Source of the DNA: UBA7374 sp049890275
Lineage (GTDB): Bacteria; Verrucomicrobiota; Verrucomicrobiia; Opitutales; Coraliomargaritaceae
Length of the DNA stretch: 64,000 bases
Assembly: GCA_049890275.1 (NCBI GenBank)
Contig: JBMHBT010000013.1
Coordinates: 166,505-230,504, forward strand
Direction: 5' to 3'
Shown: one piece after another, positions 8,857 through 17,567 of the stretch
Layout: the number at the start of each line of letters is the position of its first letter
Numbering within the stretch: the stretch's first letter is position 1
Made by a program: the position numbers and the translations under genes
Notes under the pieces: generated by a model
What the model saw: the letters and a program-made list of their open reading frames with translations, nothing else
Databases searched by the model: none
Told to the model about the DNA's origin: nothing

Positions 8857-8929
8857 TTAGGCCGCTTTTGGTCGTGAGTCGGCGTATCATGGCTTGCCTC
8901 GAACGCATTCAAGCTCAGCATTGAGTGGT

Positions 8930-9532
8930 ATGAATGATGACTTTGATGATCTAGAGGAAAAGCAAAGCGGCTCTAGCTGGATTCCTACAGCCCTGGCTAT
9001 TCTGGCTTTAGTGCTGGGTGGGGCGGCCTTATTTTTCGCCTTGGATGCCAGTCGCCGCCTCGCGCCAATGAGTGATTCACTCGCGGAGGGAGTCAGCGGT
9101 GTGGCCGGCCTAGAGGATCGGATTGACCGATTGGAAGAACAGATTGTGGAACTAGCCGAGGCCGGAGAGGCTTTGAAGGGTCGGGTACAACGATCAGCGG
9201 CTTACTCATCGCAGAATGAGAAAATGATCCGCAAGCTAGTGGAGGAGATCAATGCGAATCGGGAGCGGATTATCAAGTCGGCCGAGGCATTGGCCGGTCG
9301 CGGTCCCCAGCCGAGTGGCGGTTCTTCCTCGGCAACAAATGATGCGGGCACTTCAAGTGGGGCCACGCCGACAGCAGGAGAGGGAGGCAATTACACCATC
9401 CAACCGGGAGATACTTTTGCTAAAATTGCGGAGCAGTCCGGAGTCTCTCTACAGGCTTTATTGGATGCCAATCCGGGCGTGGATCCGCGTCGTTTACGGA
9501 TCGGCCAGAGTATTGTATTGCCGTCGAATTGA
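8930..9532 (+). CDS. Membrane-anchored coiled-coil protein with C-terminal LysM domain
   Basis: The 200-residue protein starting MNDDFDDL has one transmembrane helix at about 18-37 ('IPTALAILALVLGGAALFF'), a coiled-coil at about 60-125 rich in E, R and L, a Ser/Gly/Thr linker, and a C-terminal LysM domain ('YTIQPGDTFAKIAEQSGVS', ending 'LRIGQSIVLPS'). LysM binds N-acetylglucosamine in peptidoglycan, so a cell-wall-contacting inner-membrane protein with the bulk in the periplasm is expected. The ATG at 8930 is preferred over the in-frame 8894 ATG because it has GAGTGG just upstream and removes a non-conserved lead. The stop overlaps the next gene's ATG by one base (TGATG). Confidence 0.82.
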   Translation: MNDDFDDLEEKQSGSSWIPTALAILALVLGGAALFFALDASRRLAPMSDSLAEGVSGVAGLEDRIDRLEEQIVELAEAGEALKGRVQRSAAYSSQNEKMIRKLVEEINANRERIIKSAEALAGRGPQPSGGSSSATNDAGTSSGATPTAGEGGNYTIQPGDTFAKIAEQSGVSLQALLDANPGVDPRRLRIGQSIVLPSN

Positions 9533-10095
9533 TGAGCGAAGACAGCCCCCCATCGGCTCCCGCCCGTTGGGAGATGCTTGAGGATCGCCTCCTCCAGCCT
9601 TGTCGGGTATGGGAGTTGCGGGCCAGGCGTTATCGGCATCCTGCAACAGGCAAAGAAGGAGAGTTTTATTATATCGATTCTCGCGACTGGGCGATTGTCG
9701 TCGCGCGTACGACGGCGGGAGAAATTGTTCTCGTACGTCAGTTTCGCTGGGGTTGTGACGACTTGTCCTGGGAGTTGCCGGGGGGAATTATCGATGCGGG
9801 AGAAGATCCGGTAGAGGCGGGCCTTCGGGAGCTTCTTGAGGAGACGGGTTATGCGGCGACCGGCGGTCGATTACTGGGCAGTTGCCAACCGAACCCGGCG
9901 ATTTTAAATAATCGCTGCCATATTATTTTGGCGGAGGGTTGTACTTTGTCTGGGCAGGGAACAGCCTGGGACGAGCACGAGGAGATGGAGGTGCAGGCGC
10001 TGCCGGAGGCAGCCGTTTTTGAGTGGGCGCGGTCGGGAAAGATCGGGCACGCATTGGCCTTGGTGGGGCTTTTTTACGCCAAGCTGGATGAATGA
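9532..10095 (+). CDS. NUDIX hydrolase, ADP-ribose pyrophosphatase-like
   Basis: The 187-residue protein has a complete Nudix box matching GX5EX7REUXEEXGU ('GGIIDAGED...LRELLEETGY', about residues 83-106), preceded by 'VRQFRW...SWELPGG', the arrangement typical of ADP-sugar pyrophosphatases (NudF type). It would hydrolyse ADP-ribose or a related nucleoside diphosphate sugar to AMP plus sugar phosphate. Translation most likely begins at the ATG that overlaps the LysM gene stop (TGATG), pointing to coupling. With nadA and nadD nearby it could take part in NAD breakdown and recycling, but that is only inference from proximity. Confidence 0.9.
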   Translation: MSEDSPPSAPARWEMLEDRLLQPCRVWELRARRYRHPATGKEGEFYYIDSRDWAIVVARTTAGEIVLVRQFRWGCDDLSWELPGGIIDAGEDPVEAGLRELLEETGYAATGGRLLGSCQPNPAILNNRCHIILAEGCTLSGQGTAWDEHEEMEVQALPEAAVFEWARSGKIGHALALVGLFYAKLDE

Positions 10096-10124
10096 GGTAG
10101 GCGAAGACCAGTAGAACAGGCAGA

Positions 10125-10547
10125 ATGAAACAGAAACGATTAGTTTAAACCACGGATAAACGCGGATGGACGCAGATGGTTTGAATAAGGAAAGCATGAA
10201 GGTAGGAATGGAATAAAGGTCTCACGCAAAGACGCAGAGAAGCAAAGGATAGCAGCCTCTATTAAGCGTCTGTAAGCGGTTAAAAAAACAGAGCAGAAGA
10301 CCGCTCAATCACGCTTATGGTACGCTAAGGGGAGTCGGATAGGCAGAATCATTTGCGGCAGGATAATGCTGTAAAGATGGGTTTCATTTTAAAAAAATCT
10401 ATGTTCAGCCGGGTTCATCCGTGGTTCCATAAACTTCGTCTTTGCGTCTCTGCGTGAGTCCTCTCTGCGGATTGCAGGTCCTTCGACGTTTTTTTTTAAC
10501 GTTCGATGTTCGACGTTCATCCGCGTCTTTGCGTGAGACAACTTTTA
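10125..10547. repeat. Large palindromic dispersed repeat region (copy 3)
   Basis: The 452-base gap between the NUDIX gene and the helicase holds no gene but the most complete copy of the intergenic repeat family. The word CTCACGCAAAGACGCAGAGA (10221-10240) is inverted at about 10440-10458 as 'TTTGCGTCTCTGCGTGAG'. 'AAACCACGGATAAACGCGG' near 10146 is inverted at about 10412-10427 as 'GGTTCATCCGTGGTT'. Segment 10342-10427 ('GGCAGAATCATTTGCGGCAGG...') is the reverse complement of 3699-3782 with about five of every six bases matching by eye. 10481-10524 matches 523-560. A third 'CGTCTTTGCGTGAGAC' lies near 10524-10540, next to the helicase stop. Confidence 0.7.
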
Positions 10548-12944
10548 TTATTCTGCCACTTCTTCCTCTTCGTTTCGTCTTTCTTCAAGCCAGTGCAAGA
10601 GGTCTTCTTGTTTGTGGATGTACCGGTCGCTTTGGTATTCGGAGGCGAGTTGGGTGGAGTAAGCTGGTTCGGCGAAGCGTTTTCCGTGGAGTAGGATGCG
10701 GGCGTGTTGACCGGGGGCGCGGACGAGGCGTCCGAGGGCTTGGTGAATACGCCGCATGGCGGGTAGGATATAGCAGTCGCGGAAGGCCTCTTCGCGAGTG
10801 GCGCCGGTGTGAGCGTCCATTCGGGCATCCTGGATGGCATTGACTTCGGGGAGGGCAGGACCGACGACCATGGCCGTCTGGATGCGTCCACCGAGTTGAT
10901 CGATTCCCTCGGCATAGCTGGAGCCGAGGATGAGGAAAAGGGCATCGGCCGAGAGGAGGCTGTGTTCGATGAATTCAGATTGTTCGTGCAGGTCAGCGCC
11001 TCGTTTTTGTAGGGCAGCACGGAAGGCGGGCTCGAGGGCTTCGAGGTAGTTTTTAACCGCCTCTGCGTATTGGTAAGCGGCGAAGAAGACGGCAATGGGT
11101 TGGCCGGGGGAGTGGGCGATGAGTGCTGCGATGGTTGCAGCGGTTGTCTCGTAGTGGTGCTGGCGTTGCTTGAAGCGGGTATCGACCCGGCAGTCGATGG
11201 CGACATTGTAGGCAGCATCGCGCCAATCGGCGTGTCCGATGGCGGTAGCGGTTTGCGCGTTGGCGAGTCCGCAGGATTGGGCAAATGCGGGGATAGGATC
11301 GAGGGTGGCGGACATCAGGAGGACGCTACCAAAGCCCTCCATGCATTGTTCGATCCAACGGGAGGCATCGAGGCAGGTGCTGCGAAGGACTCCTTTGGAC
11401 GGTGACCAGTGGAGGTATTTTTCTTCCGCCTCGGCCAAATGTTGCGCGGTCTCAGCGATTTGCCAGGCGAGGTCCAATGCGAAGGGCTGGGCTGCGCGGT
11501 AGTTGAGGCGTTCCTGCTGGAGGCAGCGGTGAAAGTCTTCGCAGAGATCGAGCAGGACGTAGCGGGTGTTGGTTTCGAGCGGTCCGGTCTTTTCTATCGA
11601 TGTGAGGCGATGGCTGAGTTCGCGGCCGATAGAGAGGAGTCGGCGACTGGCTCCCGCTTCGGCCAACGCGTCCATAGCGAAAAGGAGTTCGCCGTCTGCC
11701 AGCTCTGCTCCGAGAGCGTCGGCCGCACGTGCGGGGAGGTTGTGCGCTTCATCAATGATGAGGAGTGTGGTAGCGGGGTGAAAGCCTGTGGCGGACTCGA
11801 AGACGCTGCGGACGGCGGGGGCAAAGAGGTAGTTGCTGTCGGCAATCCAGATTTCGGCAAAGGGTAGGCAGGCGCGGGTCAGGGCATAAGGGCAGAGACC
11901 GGTCTTGGTACCGATGTGCCGGGCCGATTCAATCGGGAAGCTGCCTTCGGTAAAGAGTTCGGGCGGGTGGATTCCGGAGTCCTGCCAGATCGGTTCGGAG
12001 TCGAGATCGCAGCGACTGTCTGCGGTGCAGGTGTGGGCTGGGGTGTCGATGCGGTGCTCGGCGCGGTTGCGCATCTGGATGTGGCGCAGGTCGTTTCCCG
12101 TCATGGCTTGGATTTGCCGTATAGCCTGCCATTGGCCGGTCGATTTGCTGGTTAGGTAGATGCAGCGTTGGAAGTGGCCGGACCGCATTTTTTCGAGAGC
12201 GTGCTGGAGAGCGATACCGGTCTTACCGAATCCGGTCGGGGCTTGCAGAAGGATGTTCTTGGATTCGGTAGAGGCGGCTTCGAGCCGGGCGAAGAGTTCT
12301 GCCTGCCCCGGGCGGAGGGAGGCAAAGGCGGGTCGTATCTCAAGATTGTCTAGGCGCCTGGCGGCGGAGCGGCGGTCTTCCAGATAGGGGAACAGGGTGT
12401 CGAGTTGCGCTTCGAAGAGGCTGGCATCCGAGTCGTCCAGATCGATGTTTTGCACCGTCCCGTCGTCAATATGAATATATTGCAACTGCGCGCGGAGGGG
12501 TTGTTCGCTGTATTCGGTTTGCAGGCGCAGGAGGGCGAGATAGGCGGCGGCCTGGGCGAAATGTCCGGGATGGTTTTGCAGTAGGTCTGCTTTATCGACC
12601 GGCAGCGGGGTGCGAACGGTTTTGACTTCCCGCAGGAGCCACCCATCGCCGCAGGGAAGAATTTGGTCGATTCTTCCGGTCAGATGAAAAGTCCATCTGC
12701 GGTGTCGCCAGACGGCGTCGACCGGTACTTCGAAGCGAGCTTCAGGCTGAGTGGCTGAGGCTTGTTTACGGGCTTCCTCATGCCAGCTCTGACCGAGAGC
12801 CGCCCGCCACGGGCCGGAGGAAAGGCTTGCCGGGGCGGGTACTCTTCGAAAAGTAGCCAGTTCGCTCACACTGAGGTGGACGGTGGCGTTTTCAGAGTCG
12901 ATGCGCATGGTGCCGATAGAGAGGAAATTGGCAGATTTTGTCAT
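10548..12944 (-). CDS. Rad3/XPD/DinG-type Fe-S helicase with N-terminal PD-(D/E)XK nuclease domain
   Basis: This 798-residue protein fuses two parts. Residues about 65-150 form a Cas4/PDDEXK-like nuclease: 'GRID' (D93), 'LLREVK' (E106, K108) and a downstream Q131-x3-AYL helix. From about 220 comes a superfamily 2 helicase of the Rad3/XPD/DinG group: Walker A 'APTGFGKT' (235-242), four cysteines suited to an Fe-S cluster (C306, C312, C351, C359, the third in the typical 'CPYALTR' context), and the DEAH box 'IIDEAHN' (398-401). The C-terminal helicase half has 'LLMSATL' and 'QALGRLVRAPGQ' (motif VI). It should unwind DNA 5' to 3' in repair or recombination. An in-frame TTG at 12950 is an alternative start; ATG at 12944 is preferred. 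It is flanked on the 3' side by the large repeat. Confidence 0.88.
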   Translation of the reverse strand: MTKSANFLSIGTMRIDSENATVHLSVSELATFRRVPAPASLSSGPWRAALGQSWHEEARKQASATQPEARFEVPVDAVWRHRRWTFHLTGRIDQILPCGDGWLLREVKTVRTPLPVDKADLLQNHPGHFAQAAAYLALLRLQTEYSEQPLRAQLQYIHIDDGTVQNIDLDDSDASLFEAQLDTLFPYLEDRRSAARRLDNLEIRPAFASLRPGQAELFARLEAASTESKNILLQAPTGFGKTGIALQHALEKMRSGHFQRCIYLTSKSTGQWQAIRQIQAMTGNDLRHIQMRNRAEHRIDTPAHTCTADSRCDLDSEPIWQDSGIHPPELFTEGSFPIESARHIGTKTGLCPYALTRACLPFAEIWIADSNYLFAPAVRSVFESATGFHPATTLLIIDEAHNLPARAADALGAELADGELLFAMDALAEAGASRRLLSIGRELSHRLTSIEKTGPLETNTRYVLLDLCEDFHRCLQQERLNYRAAQPFALDLAWQIAETAQHLAEAEEKYLHWSPSKGVLRSTCLDASRWIEQCMEGFGSVLLMSATLDPIPAFAQSCGLANAQTATAIGHADWRDAAYNVAIDCRVDTRFKQRQHHYETTAATIAALIAHSPGQPIAVFFAAYQYAEAVKNYLEALEPAFRAALQKRGADLHEQSEFIEHSLLSADALFLILGSSYAEGIDQLGGRIQTAMVVGPALPEVNAIQDARMDAHTGATREEAFRDCYILPAMRRIHQALGRLVRAPGQHARILLHGKRFAEPAYSTQLASEYQSDRYIHKQEDLLHWLEERRNEEEEVAE

Positions 12945-13004
12945 TTCCAACTGGCAGGCAACGGTATTAGCTAACCATTGTATTAATTTTAACCGCTTCG
13001 TTGG

Positions 13005-13964
13005 ATGATGAGAATTTTAATTACCGGAGGTGCCGGATTCCTCGGCAGCCATTTGTGTGATCGTTTGATCAATCAGGGACACGAGGTGGTTTGTCTCGAC
13101 AATTTCTTTACGGGGAGAAAGCACAATGTCGCTCACCTGCTCGGCCATCCGAATTTCGAGTTGATGCGGCACGATGTGATTGATCCCTTCAAGCTGGAGG
13201 TCGACCAAATCTATAATCTCGCCTGTCCCGCTTCTCCGATCCACTACCAGTACAACGCGATCAAGACGATCAAGACCTCGGTGATGGGTGCGATCAACTG
13301 CCTCGGTCTGGCCAAGCGCACCGGCGCCCGTGTTTTTCAGGCATCGACTTCGGAGGTTTACGGAGATCCCGATCCATCCGTGCACCCGCAGCCGGAGAGC
13401 TATTGGGGCAACGTTAACCCGATCGGTGTGCGCTCCTGCTACGACGAGGGCAAGCGCTGCGCGGAGACGCTCTTTATGGATTACCATCGGCAGAACAAGG
13501 TCGATATCCGGATTGTCCGTATCTTTAATACTTACGGGCCACGTATGTGCCCGGATGACGGTCGGGTGGTCTCTAACTTCATCGTGCAGGCCCTGCGCGG
13601 AGAGGACATCACAGTCTACGGTGAGGGGCAGCAAACCCGTTCCTTCTGCTACTACTCCGACTTGATCGAGGGATTCGACCGCCTGATGAACCAAGACGAG
13701 TTGACCGGTCCGGTCAACATCGGCAACCCCGGCGAATTCACTATACTAGAACTGGCCGAGAAAGTCATCGCCCAGACCGGTAGCGCCTCGAAGATCGTAC
13801 ATCAGCCGCTTCCTTCGGACGACCCGCAGCAGCGCCAGCCTGACATCACCGTGGCAAAAGAAAAGCTTGGCTGGGAACCAACGGTATCCCTCGAGGAGGG
13901 CCTCAAGCCAACGATCGAGTATTTTGACCAGTTACTGAGCGGAGACTCCGCGCTGGAGGGCTAG
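13005..13964 (+). CDS. UDP-glucuronate decarboxylase (UDP-xylose synthase), extended SDR
   Basis: The 319-residue enzyme is an extended short-chain dehydrogenase that converts UDP-glucuronate to UDP-xylose. It shows the NAD-binding 'GGAGFLGSHLCD', the UXS-type 'NLACPASPIHYQYN', 'ASTSEVYGDP', the catalytic 'CYDEGKR' (YxxxK) and 'TYGPRMCPDDGRVVSNF', which is diagnostic of UXS versus epimerases. 'FCYYSDLIEGF' follows. UDP-xylose feeds cell-surface glycans; gmd and fcl at 57-59 kb supply another sugar nucleotide. The start is the first of two tandem ATGs at 13005. The last 33 bases overlap the convergent MFS gene. Confidence 0.93.
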   Translation: MMRILITGGAGFLGSHLCDRLINQGHEVVCLDNFFTGRKHNVAHLLGHPNFELMRHDVIDPFKLEVDQIYNLACPASPIHYQYNAIKTIKTSVMGAINCLGLAKRTGARVFQASTSEVYGDPDPSVHPQPESYWGNVNPIGVRSCYDEGKRCAETLFMDYHRQNKVDIRIVRIFNTYGPRMCPDDGRVVSNFIVQALRGEDITVYGEGQQTRSFCYYSDLIEGFDRLMNQDELTGPVNIGNPGEFTILELAEKVIAQTGSASKIVHQPLPSDDPQQRQPDITVAKEKLGWEPTVSLEEGLKPTIEYFDQLLSGDSALEG

Positions 13965-15149
13965 TCTGGGGTGTTGGCGAATTTGCTCAAATAAAACGAT
14001 GGCGGCGGCGATGAGGGCGAGTCCGGTGAGGGCGACGGTTTCGGGTTGGCCTTCGGCGAGGATCCAGTAACCGATGAAGGGGGCTAGGGTGCCGCGGAGT
14101 CCGGTCAGTGCCATGTGGATGCTCATGTAGGAGGAAGTTTTTTCGGGTGGGGCGATTTTGGTGACCCAGAGTCCCCAGAAGATTTTGCCGCCGCCTATAG
14201 CGATGCCTTGAAAGGCCATGGAAAGGGCGAGGAGGGCGAAGTTGGTGGTAAAGAAGAAGAGTGCGATGCTAATGAAGAAGCAAAGGTTGAGGAGGTTTCG
14301 GGTGGTGACGAAGTGGAGGCGGTCGAAGAAGCGGCCCCAGATGTGAGTGCTGAGCATGCGGGCGGCAAAGGGGATGAGGATCATGAGTATGGCGATGGTT
14401 TTGTTGGAGGCATCGATCCCGTATTCGGGGTTGGCGAGGTACTCGATGCGGACGGGCAGGGCAATGAGGTTGCCGAGGCCGAGGAGCATCCAACTAAAGA
14501 GGAGGTAGCCGAAGAAGCGGTCTTTCCAGATGAGGCGGAGGTTCTGCCAGGGGTTACCAACGTTTTTTGTGCTCAGTGGTTCACTGGGGATGCCGTGGAG
14601 AATCCATGCGGTGAGCAGGGCGGCAATGGTCATGACGGCAAAAATCCAGCGGTAGTTATCGATTTTTTGGTCGAGTAGCTCACCGGCGATCCAGGAGAAG
14701 AGTATGGCGCCGAGGGCGATGAGGACAAGGGGGGTGGCGACTCGCTGGCCGCGTTGGTCGGCTGCATAGTTAGCGGTATAGACCTGGACCATGAGGGGGC
14801 CGCTTTGGACGGAGGCCATCTGGCTGGCGATGATGCAGAGGGCGAAGGCCAGTAGGCTTTGGGAGAGGCTGGCTCCGCCGATGAGTAGGGCGGTTACGAT
14901 GAAGAGTCCGGCGCTGGCTTGGGCGGATTTTGCGCGGCAGCGGGCGGCGAGGTAGAGTGTGATCGGGGTGAGGAGGAAGCCAATGGGGCCGGCTCCGGCA
15001 ATAAAGGCTTTGACGGTTTCGGGCGCTTCAAAGTAGCGAATGGCGACGAGGAGGGGGACGACTTGCCAGCCGGCTTCGAGGATGCCGACAAAGGGCGCTC
15101 GAAGTTTGTCGCGGAGGAAGGTGGCTTCAGCTGCGCCAGAGGGCGCCAT
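13932..15149 (-). CDS. MFS transporter
   Basis: The 405-residue protein is a polytopic membrane protein with about twelve hydrophobic segments in two sets of six, separated by a hydrophilic central loop ('SEPLSTKNVGNPWQNLRLIWKDR', shortened to landmark 'NPWQNLRLIWKD'), the layout of the major facilitator superfamily. The substrate is not recognised. Translation most likely starts at the ATG at 15149, which overlaps the nadA stop (TAATG); the frame is open to 15287 but that lead is hydrophilic and overlaps nadA. Coupling to nadA suggests, without proof, transport of a pyridine precursor or related compound. The 3' end overlaps the UDP-glucuronate decarboxylase 3' end. Confidence 0.85.
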   Translation of the reverse strand: MAPSGAAEATFLRDKLRAPFVGILEAGWQVVPLLVAIRYFEAPETVKAFIAGAGPIGFLLTPITLYLAARCRAKSAQASAGLFIVTALLIGGASLSQSLLAFALCIIASQMASVQSGPLMVQVYTANYAADQRGQRVATPLVLIALGAILFSWIAGELLDQKIDNYRWIFAVMTIAALLTAWILHGIPSEPLSTKNVGNPWQNLRLIWKDRFFGYLLFSWMLLGLGNLIALPVRIEYLANPEYGIDASNKTIAILMILIPFAARMLSTHIWGRFFDRLHFVTTRNLLNLCFFISIALFFFTTNFALLALSMAFQGIAIGGGKIFWGLWVTKIAPPEKTSSYMSIHMALTGLRGTLAPFIGYWILAEGQPETVALTGLALIAAAIVLFEQIRQHPRLALQRGVSAQ

Positions 15150-16135
15150 TATAGGCTCCACTCCAGCATGCGCTTGATCGGCTCGTAGGCTTTGATGCGG
15201 ATGGCTTCGTCCATCTCGATTTGCGGACTCTTGTCTTTCAGGCAGTCGCGCAGTTTTTCGATGGTGTTCATTTTCATGTATCGGCATTCGTTGCAGGCGC
15301 AGGTATCGGTGGGGCCAGCGATGAAGGTCTTTTCGGGGACTTCGCGTTGGAGTCGGTGTATCATGCCCGGCTCGGTCACGACAATGAAGCTGTCGGCGGC
15401 GTTATCGCGGCAGAAGGCGACCATTTTTTCGGTGCTGCAGACTTCGTCGGCGTTGTCGCGAACGGTTTCGACGCACTCGGGGTGAGCGACGACGAGGGCA
15501 TCGGGAAACTGCAGGCGGATGCGCTCGATGGCCTGCTGGGTAAAGAGTACGTGGGCGTAACAGGAGCCGGGCCAGAGTTGCATGGGTCGGCCGCTTTGTT
15601 TGGACACCCATTGGCCGAGGTTCTGATCGGGGACAAAGAGGATCTCGCGGTCGGCCGGTACTTTGCTGACAATGTTCATGGCATTGCCGCTGGTGCAGAT
15701 GACGTCGGAGAGGGCTTTGACGGCGGCGGAACAATTGATGTAGGCGACGACGTAGACGTCGGGGTTGGCTTCTTTATAGGCAGCGAGTTTTTCGGCCGGG
15801 CAGGAGTCGGAGAGGGAGCATCCGGCGGCGAGGTCGGGGAGCAGGACGGTCTTGCCGGGGTTGACGATCTTAGCGGTCTCGGCCATGAAGTGGACGCCGC
15901 AGAAGACGATGCAATCGGCGTCGGTGGCTTCGGCGCGGTAGGCCAGCCCCAATGAATCGCCGACGTAATCGGCTACTTGTTGAATGGCATCGATCTGGTA
16001 GTTGTGGGCGAGGATGACGGCATTGCGCTCTTTTTTGAGTGCAAGGATCTCCTCCTGGATGGGGGTCAGTGCTTCTGCTTGACCGCTTTTGGGCGGGAAA
16101 ACCAATGGTTCGTAGTTGAGGACTGCTGAGGCCAT
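15149..16135 (-). CDS. nadA: Quinolinate synthase
   Basis: NadA condenses iminoaspartate with dihydroxyacetone phosphate to quinolinate for de novo NAD synthesis, using a [4Fe-4S] cluster. The 328-residue protein has the expected cluster cysteines in 'AYINCSAAVKALSD', 'HPECVE' and 'CACNECRYMKMNT', plus 'VILAHNYQ' near residue 40 and 'CGVHFMAETAKI'. The start at the ATG ending at 16135 gives normal length. The MFS gene follows with a one-base overlap. nadD lies 800 bases away on the other strand, and no nadB or nadC is in the window. Confidence 0.96.
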   Translation of the reverse strand: MASAVLNYEPLVFPPKSGQAEALTPIQEEILALKKERNAVILAHNYQIDAIQQVADYVGDSLGLAYRAEATDADCIVFCGVHFMAETAKIVNPGKTVLLPDLAAGCSLSDSCPAEKLAAYKEANPDVYVVAYINCSAAVKALSDVICTSGNAMNIVSKVPADREILFVPDQNLGQWVSKQSGRPMQLWPGSCYAHVLFTQQAIERIRLQFPDALVVAHPECVETVRDNADEVCSTEKMVAFCRDNAADSFIVVTEPGMIHRLQREVPEKTFIAGPTDTCACNECRYMKMNTIEKLRDCLKDKSPQIEMDEAIRIKAYEPIKRMLEWSL

Positions 16136-16202
16136 GAGTGATTCAATCGGTGATTGCCTGTTATCTTTACAGGGCGTGTGTTCAAGTCAAGTAGTGGTCG
16201 AA

Positions 16203-16871
16203 TCAGCGAATGGCTGCTTTGATCCAGTCTTTAAGGGCGTCGATCGCTTCGGGGCCTTGTGTGATGAGGAGAGTCACGATGGCTGTATAGAGCACAACTG
16301 CGAGGAGGCCCACGGCAAAGGCGAGGAGGGCGAGGAGTCCGTCCTCTTCGGAAAGACCCACGCCGATGAGGAAAATGACCATGGCGGGCAGGGTATTGGT
16401 CAGCGGTATGGGTAGGATCATGAGGGCGGACATGATGAGAACGAGTCCGGCGAGTGCGGCTTGCCCGGCACGGGATCGGATCCAAGCTTGTCTGGGCTGG
16501 ATCCAGCGCTCGATGGAGCGGAGGAACCGACTCGCAGTCTGGATCATTTTACTGGCAAGTTTTGGCTCGATGCGGAGCTGGTAGAGTTTTCTCGGTAGCC
16601 AAAGGCTACGTCGTCCGGTGAGCATTTGTAGGGCGAGTAAGGCGAGGGCGATGCCGAAGGGAGTGCTGTATCCGGGGGCGGGGAGGGGGAGCGCGCTGGG
16701 TAGAGAGAGGATGACGAGGAGTAGGCCAAAGCCTTTTTCTCCGAGGGCTTCGCAGAGTTCGCCGATGGAGGGGCCGCGTGCTGAATCACTTTTGCCATTG
16801 GGTTGCTGCAGGCAATGCTCCAAGGCGGTGGCCAGGCTTTTATGTTCGTCGATCTTTGGCTGAGTTTGCAT
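16203..16871 (-). CDS. ExoD family membrane protein
   Basis: The 222-residue protein matches the ExoD family (exopolysaccharide synthesis, ExoD). It has a soluble N-terminal part with 'GPSIGELCEALGEKGFGLLLVILSLPSALPLPAPGYST' (cited here only by its landmark 'LPSALPLPAPGYS', about residues 57-70), and several transmembrane helices, including a late set at about 140-215. In rhizobia ExoD affects exopolysaccharide production, but the molecular function is unknown. It is a single gene between nadA and the divergent nadD, separated by normal-size gaps. Confidence 0.85.
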   Translation of the reverse strand: MQTQPKIDEHKSLATALEHCLQQPNGKSDSARGPSIGELCEALGEKGFGLLLVILSLPSALPLPAPGYSTPFGIALALLALQMLTGRRSLWLPRKLYQLRIEPKLASKMIQTASRFLRSIERWIQPRQAWIRSRAGQAALAGLVLIMSALMILPIPLTNTLPAMVIFLIGVGLSEEDGLLALLAFAVGLLAVVLYTAIVTLLITQGPEAIDALKDWIKAAIR

Positions 16872-16940
16872 CTTGCGCTGGTTCGATAGTCTGAACTCTA
16901 TCCTTGAGGCTTAGCCTGAGGTCAAAGAGAAACGATGTGA

Positions 16941-17555
16941 ATGAAGAGCCAATCAAAAAACAGTTTCGGAGGAAAGAGAAAGCGGGTAGCTCTCTACGGC
17001 GGTGTTTTTGATCCGGTACACCAAGCGCATCTTGCTGTTGCCCGTGCTGCTTTGGTCGGAGCGGATGTGGATTCGGTGGTCTTTCTGCCTGCTGCGCAGT
17101 CTCCCCACAAGGAGGACGGGCCGTTGGCATCGGACGATGCGCGGTTGGCTATGCTGCGTTTGGCGACGGAGGGGGAGGCTGCTTTTACCGTGGATGGCTG
17201 TGAATTGGATCGGGGGGGTGTGAGTTATTCAGTCGATACTGTGGCTGGGTTGGCTCGTCTCCAGCCGGAAGTAGAATTTTGCTGGATATTGGGTGCGGAT
17301 CAATGGGAGAAATTGAACCACTGGCGGCGGATAGAGGAGTTATCAGCTTTGGTGGAGTTTCTGGTTGTGGCTCGTCCGGGGTATTCTCTGGAGCCGCAAT
17401 CTTGGCCGGGGGTCCGGCATCGATTGATTGCTGCCCCGCTGCTGGCGGAGAGTTCGAGCGAGATTCGTCAGCGTTTGGCCTCCGGGCTTTCGATTTCTGG
17501 ATTGGTGGCACCTGCAGTTGAAGCTTTCATTTCAGCCAATAATCTCTATAGCTAG
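16941..17555 (+). CDS. nadD: Nicotinate-nucleotide adenylyltransferase
   Basis: NadD adenylates nicotinate mononucleotide to deamido-NAD. The 204-residue product has the nucleotidyltransferase signature 'GGVFDPVHQAHL' (residues about 20-31), 'LPAAQSPHK' and the C-terminal 'SSSEIRQRLASG' corresponding to the ISSTxIR motif. It has a short basic N-terminal tail before the beta-strand. It sits twelve bases upstream of rsfS, as commonly found in bacteria, so the two are likely one operon. The closely spaced downstream signalling genes may belong to the same transcript. Confidence 0.95.
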   Translation: MKSQSKNSFGGKRKRVALYGGVFDPVHQAHLAVARAALVGADVDSVVFLPAAQSPHKEDGPLASDDARLAMLRLATEGEAAFTVDGCELDRGGVSYSVDTVAGLARLQPEVEFCWILGADQWEKLNHWRRIEELSALVEFLVVARPGYSLEPQSWPGVRHRLIAAPLLAESSSEIRQRLASGLSISGLVAPAVEAFISANNLYS

Positions 17556-17567
17556 ATAAATACTATT

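Noticed and set aside
14115..14678. Open frame antisense to the MFS gene
   Set aside because: Acidic, Glu/Gly-rich product typical of an antisense of a membrane protein gene.
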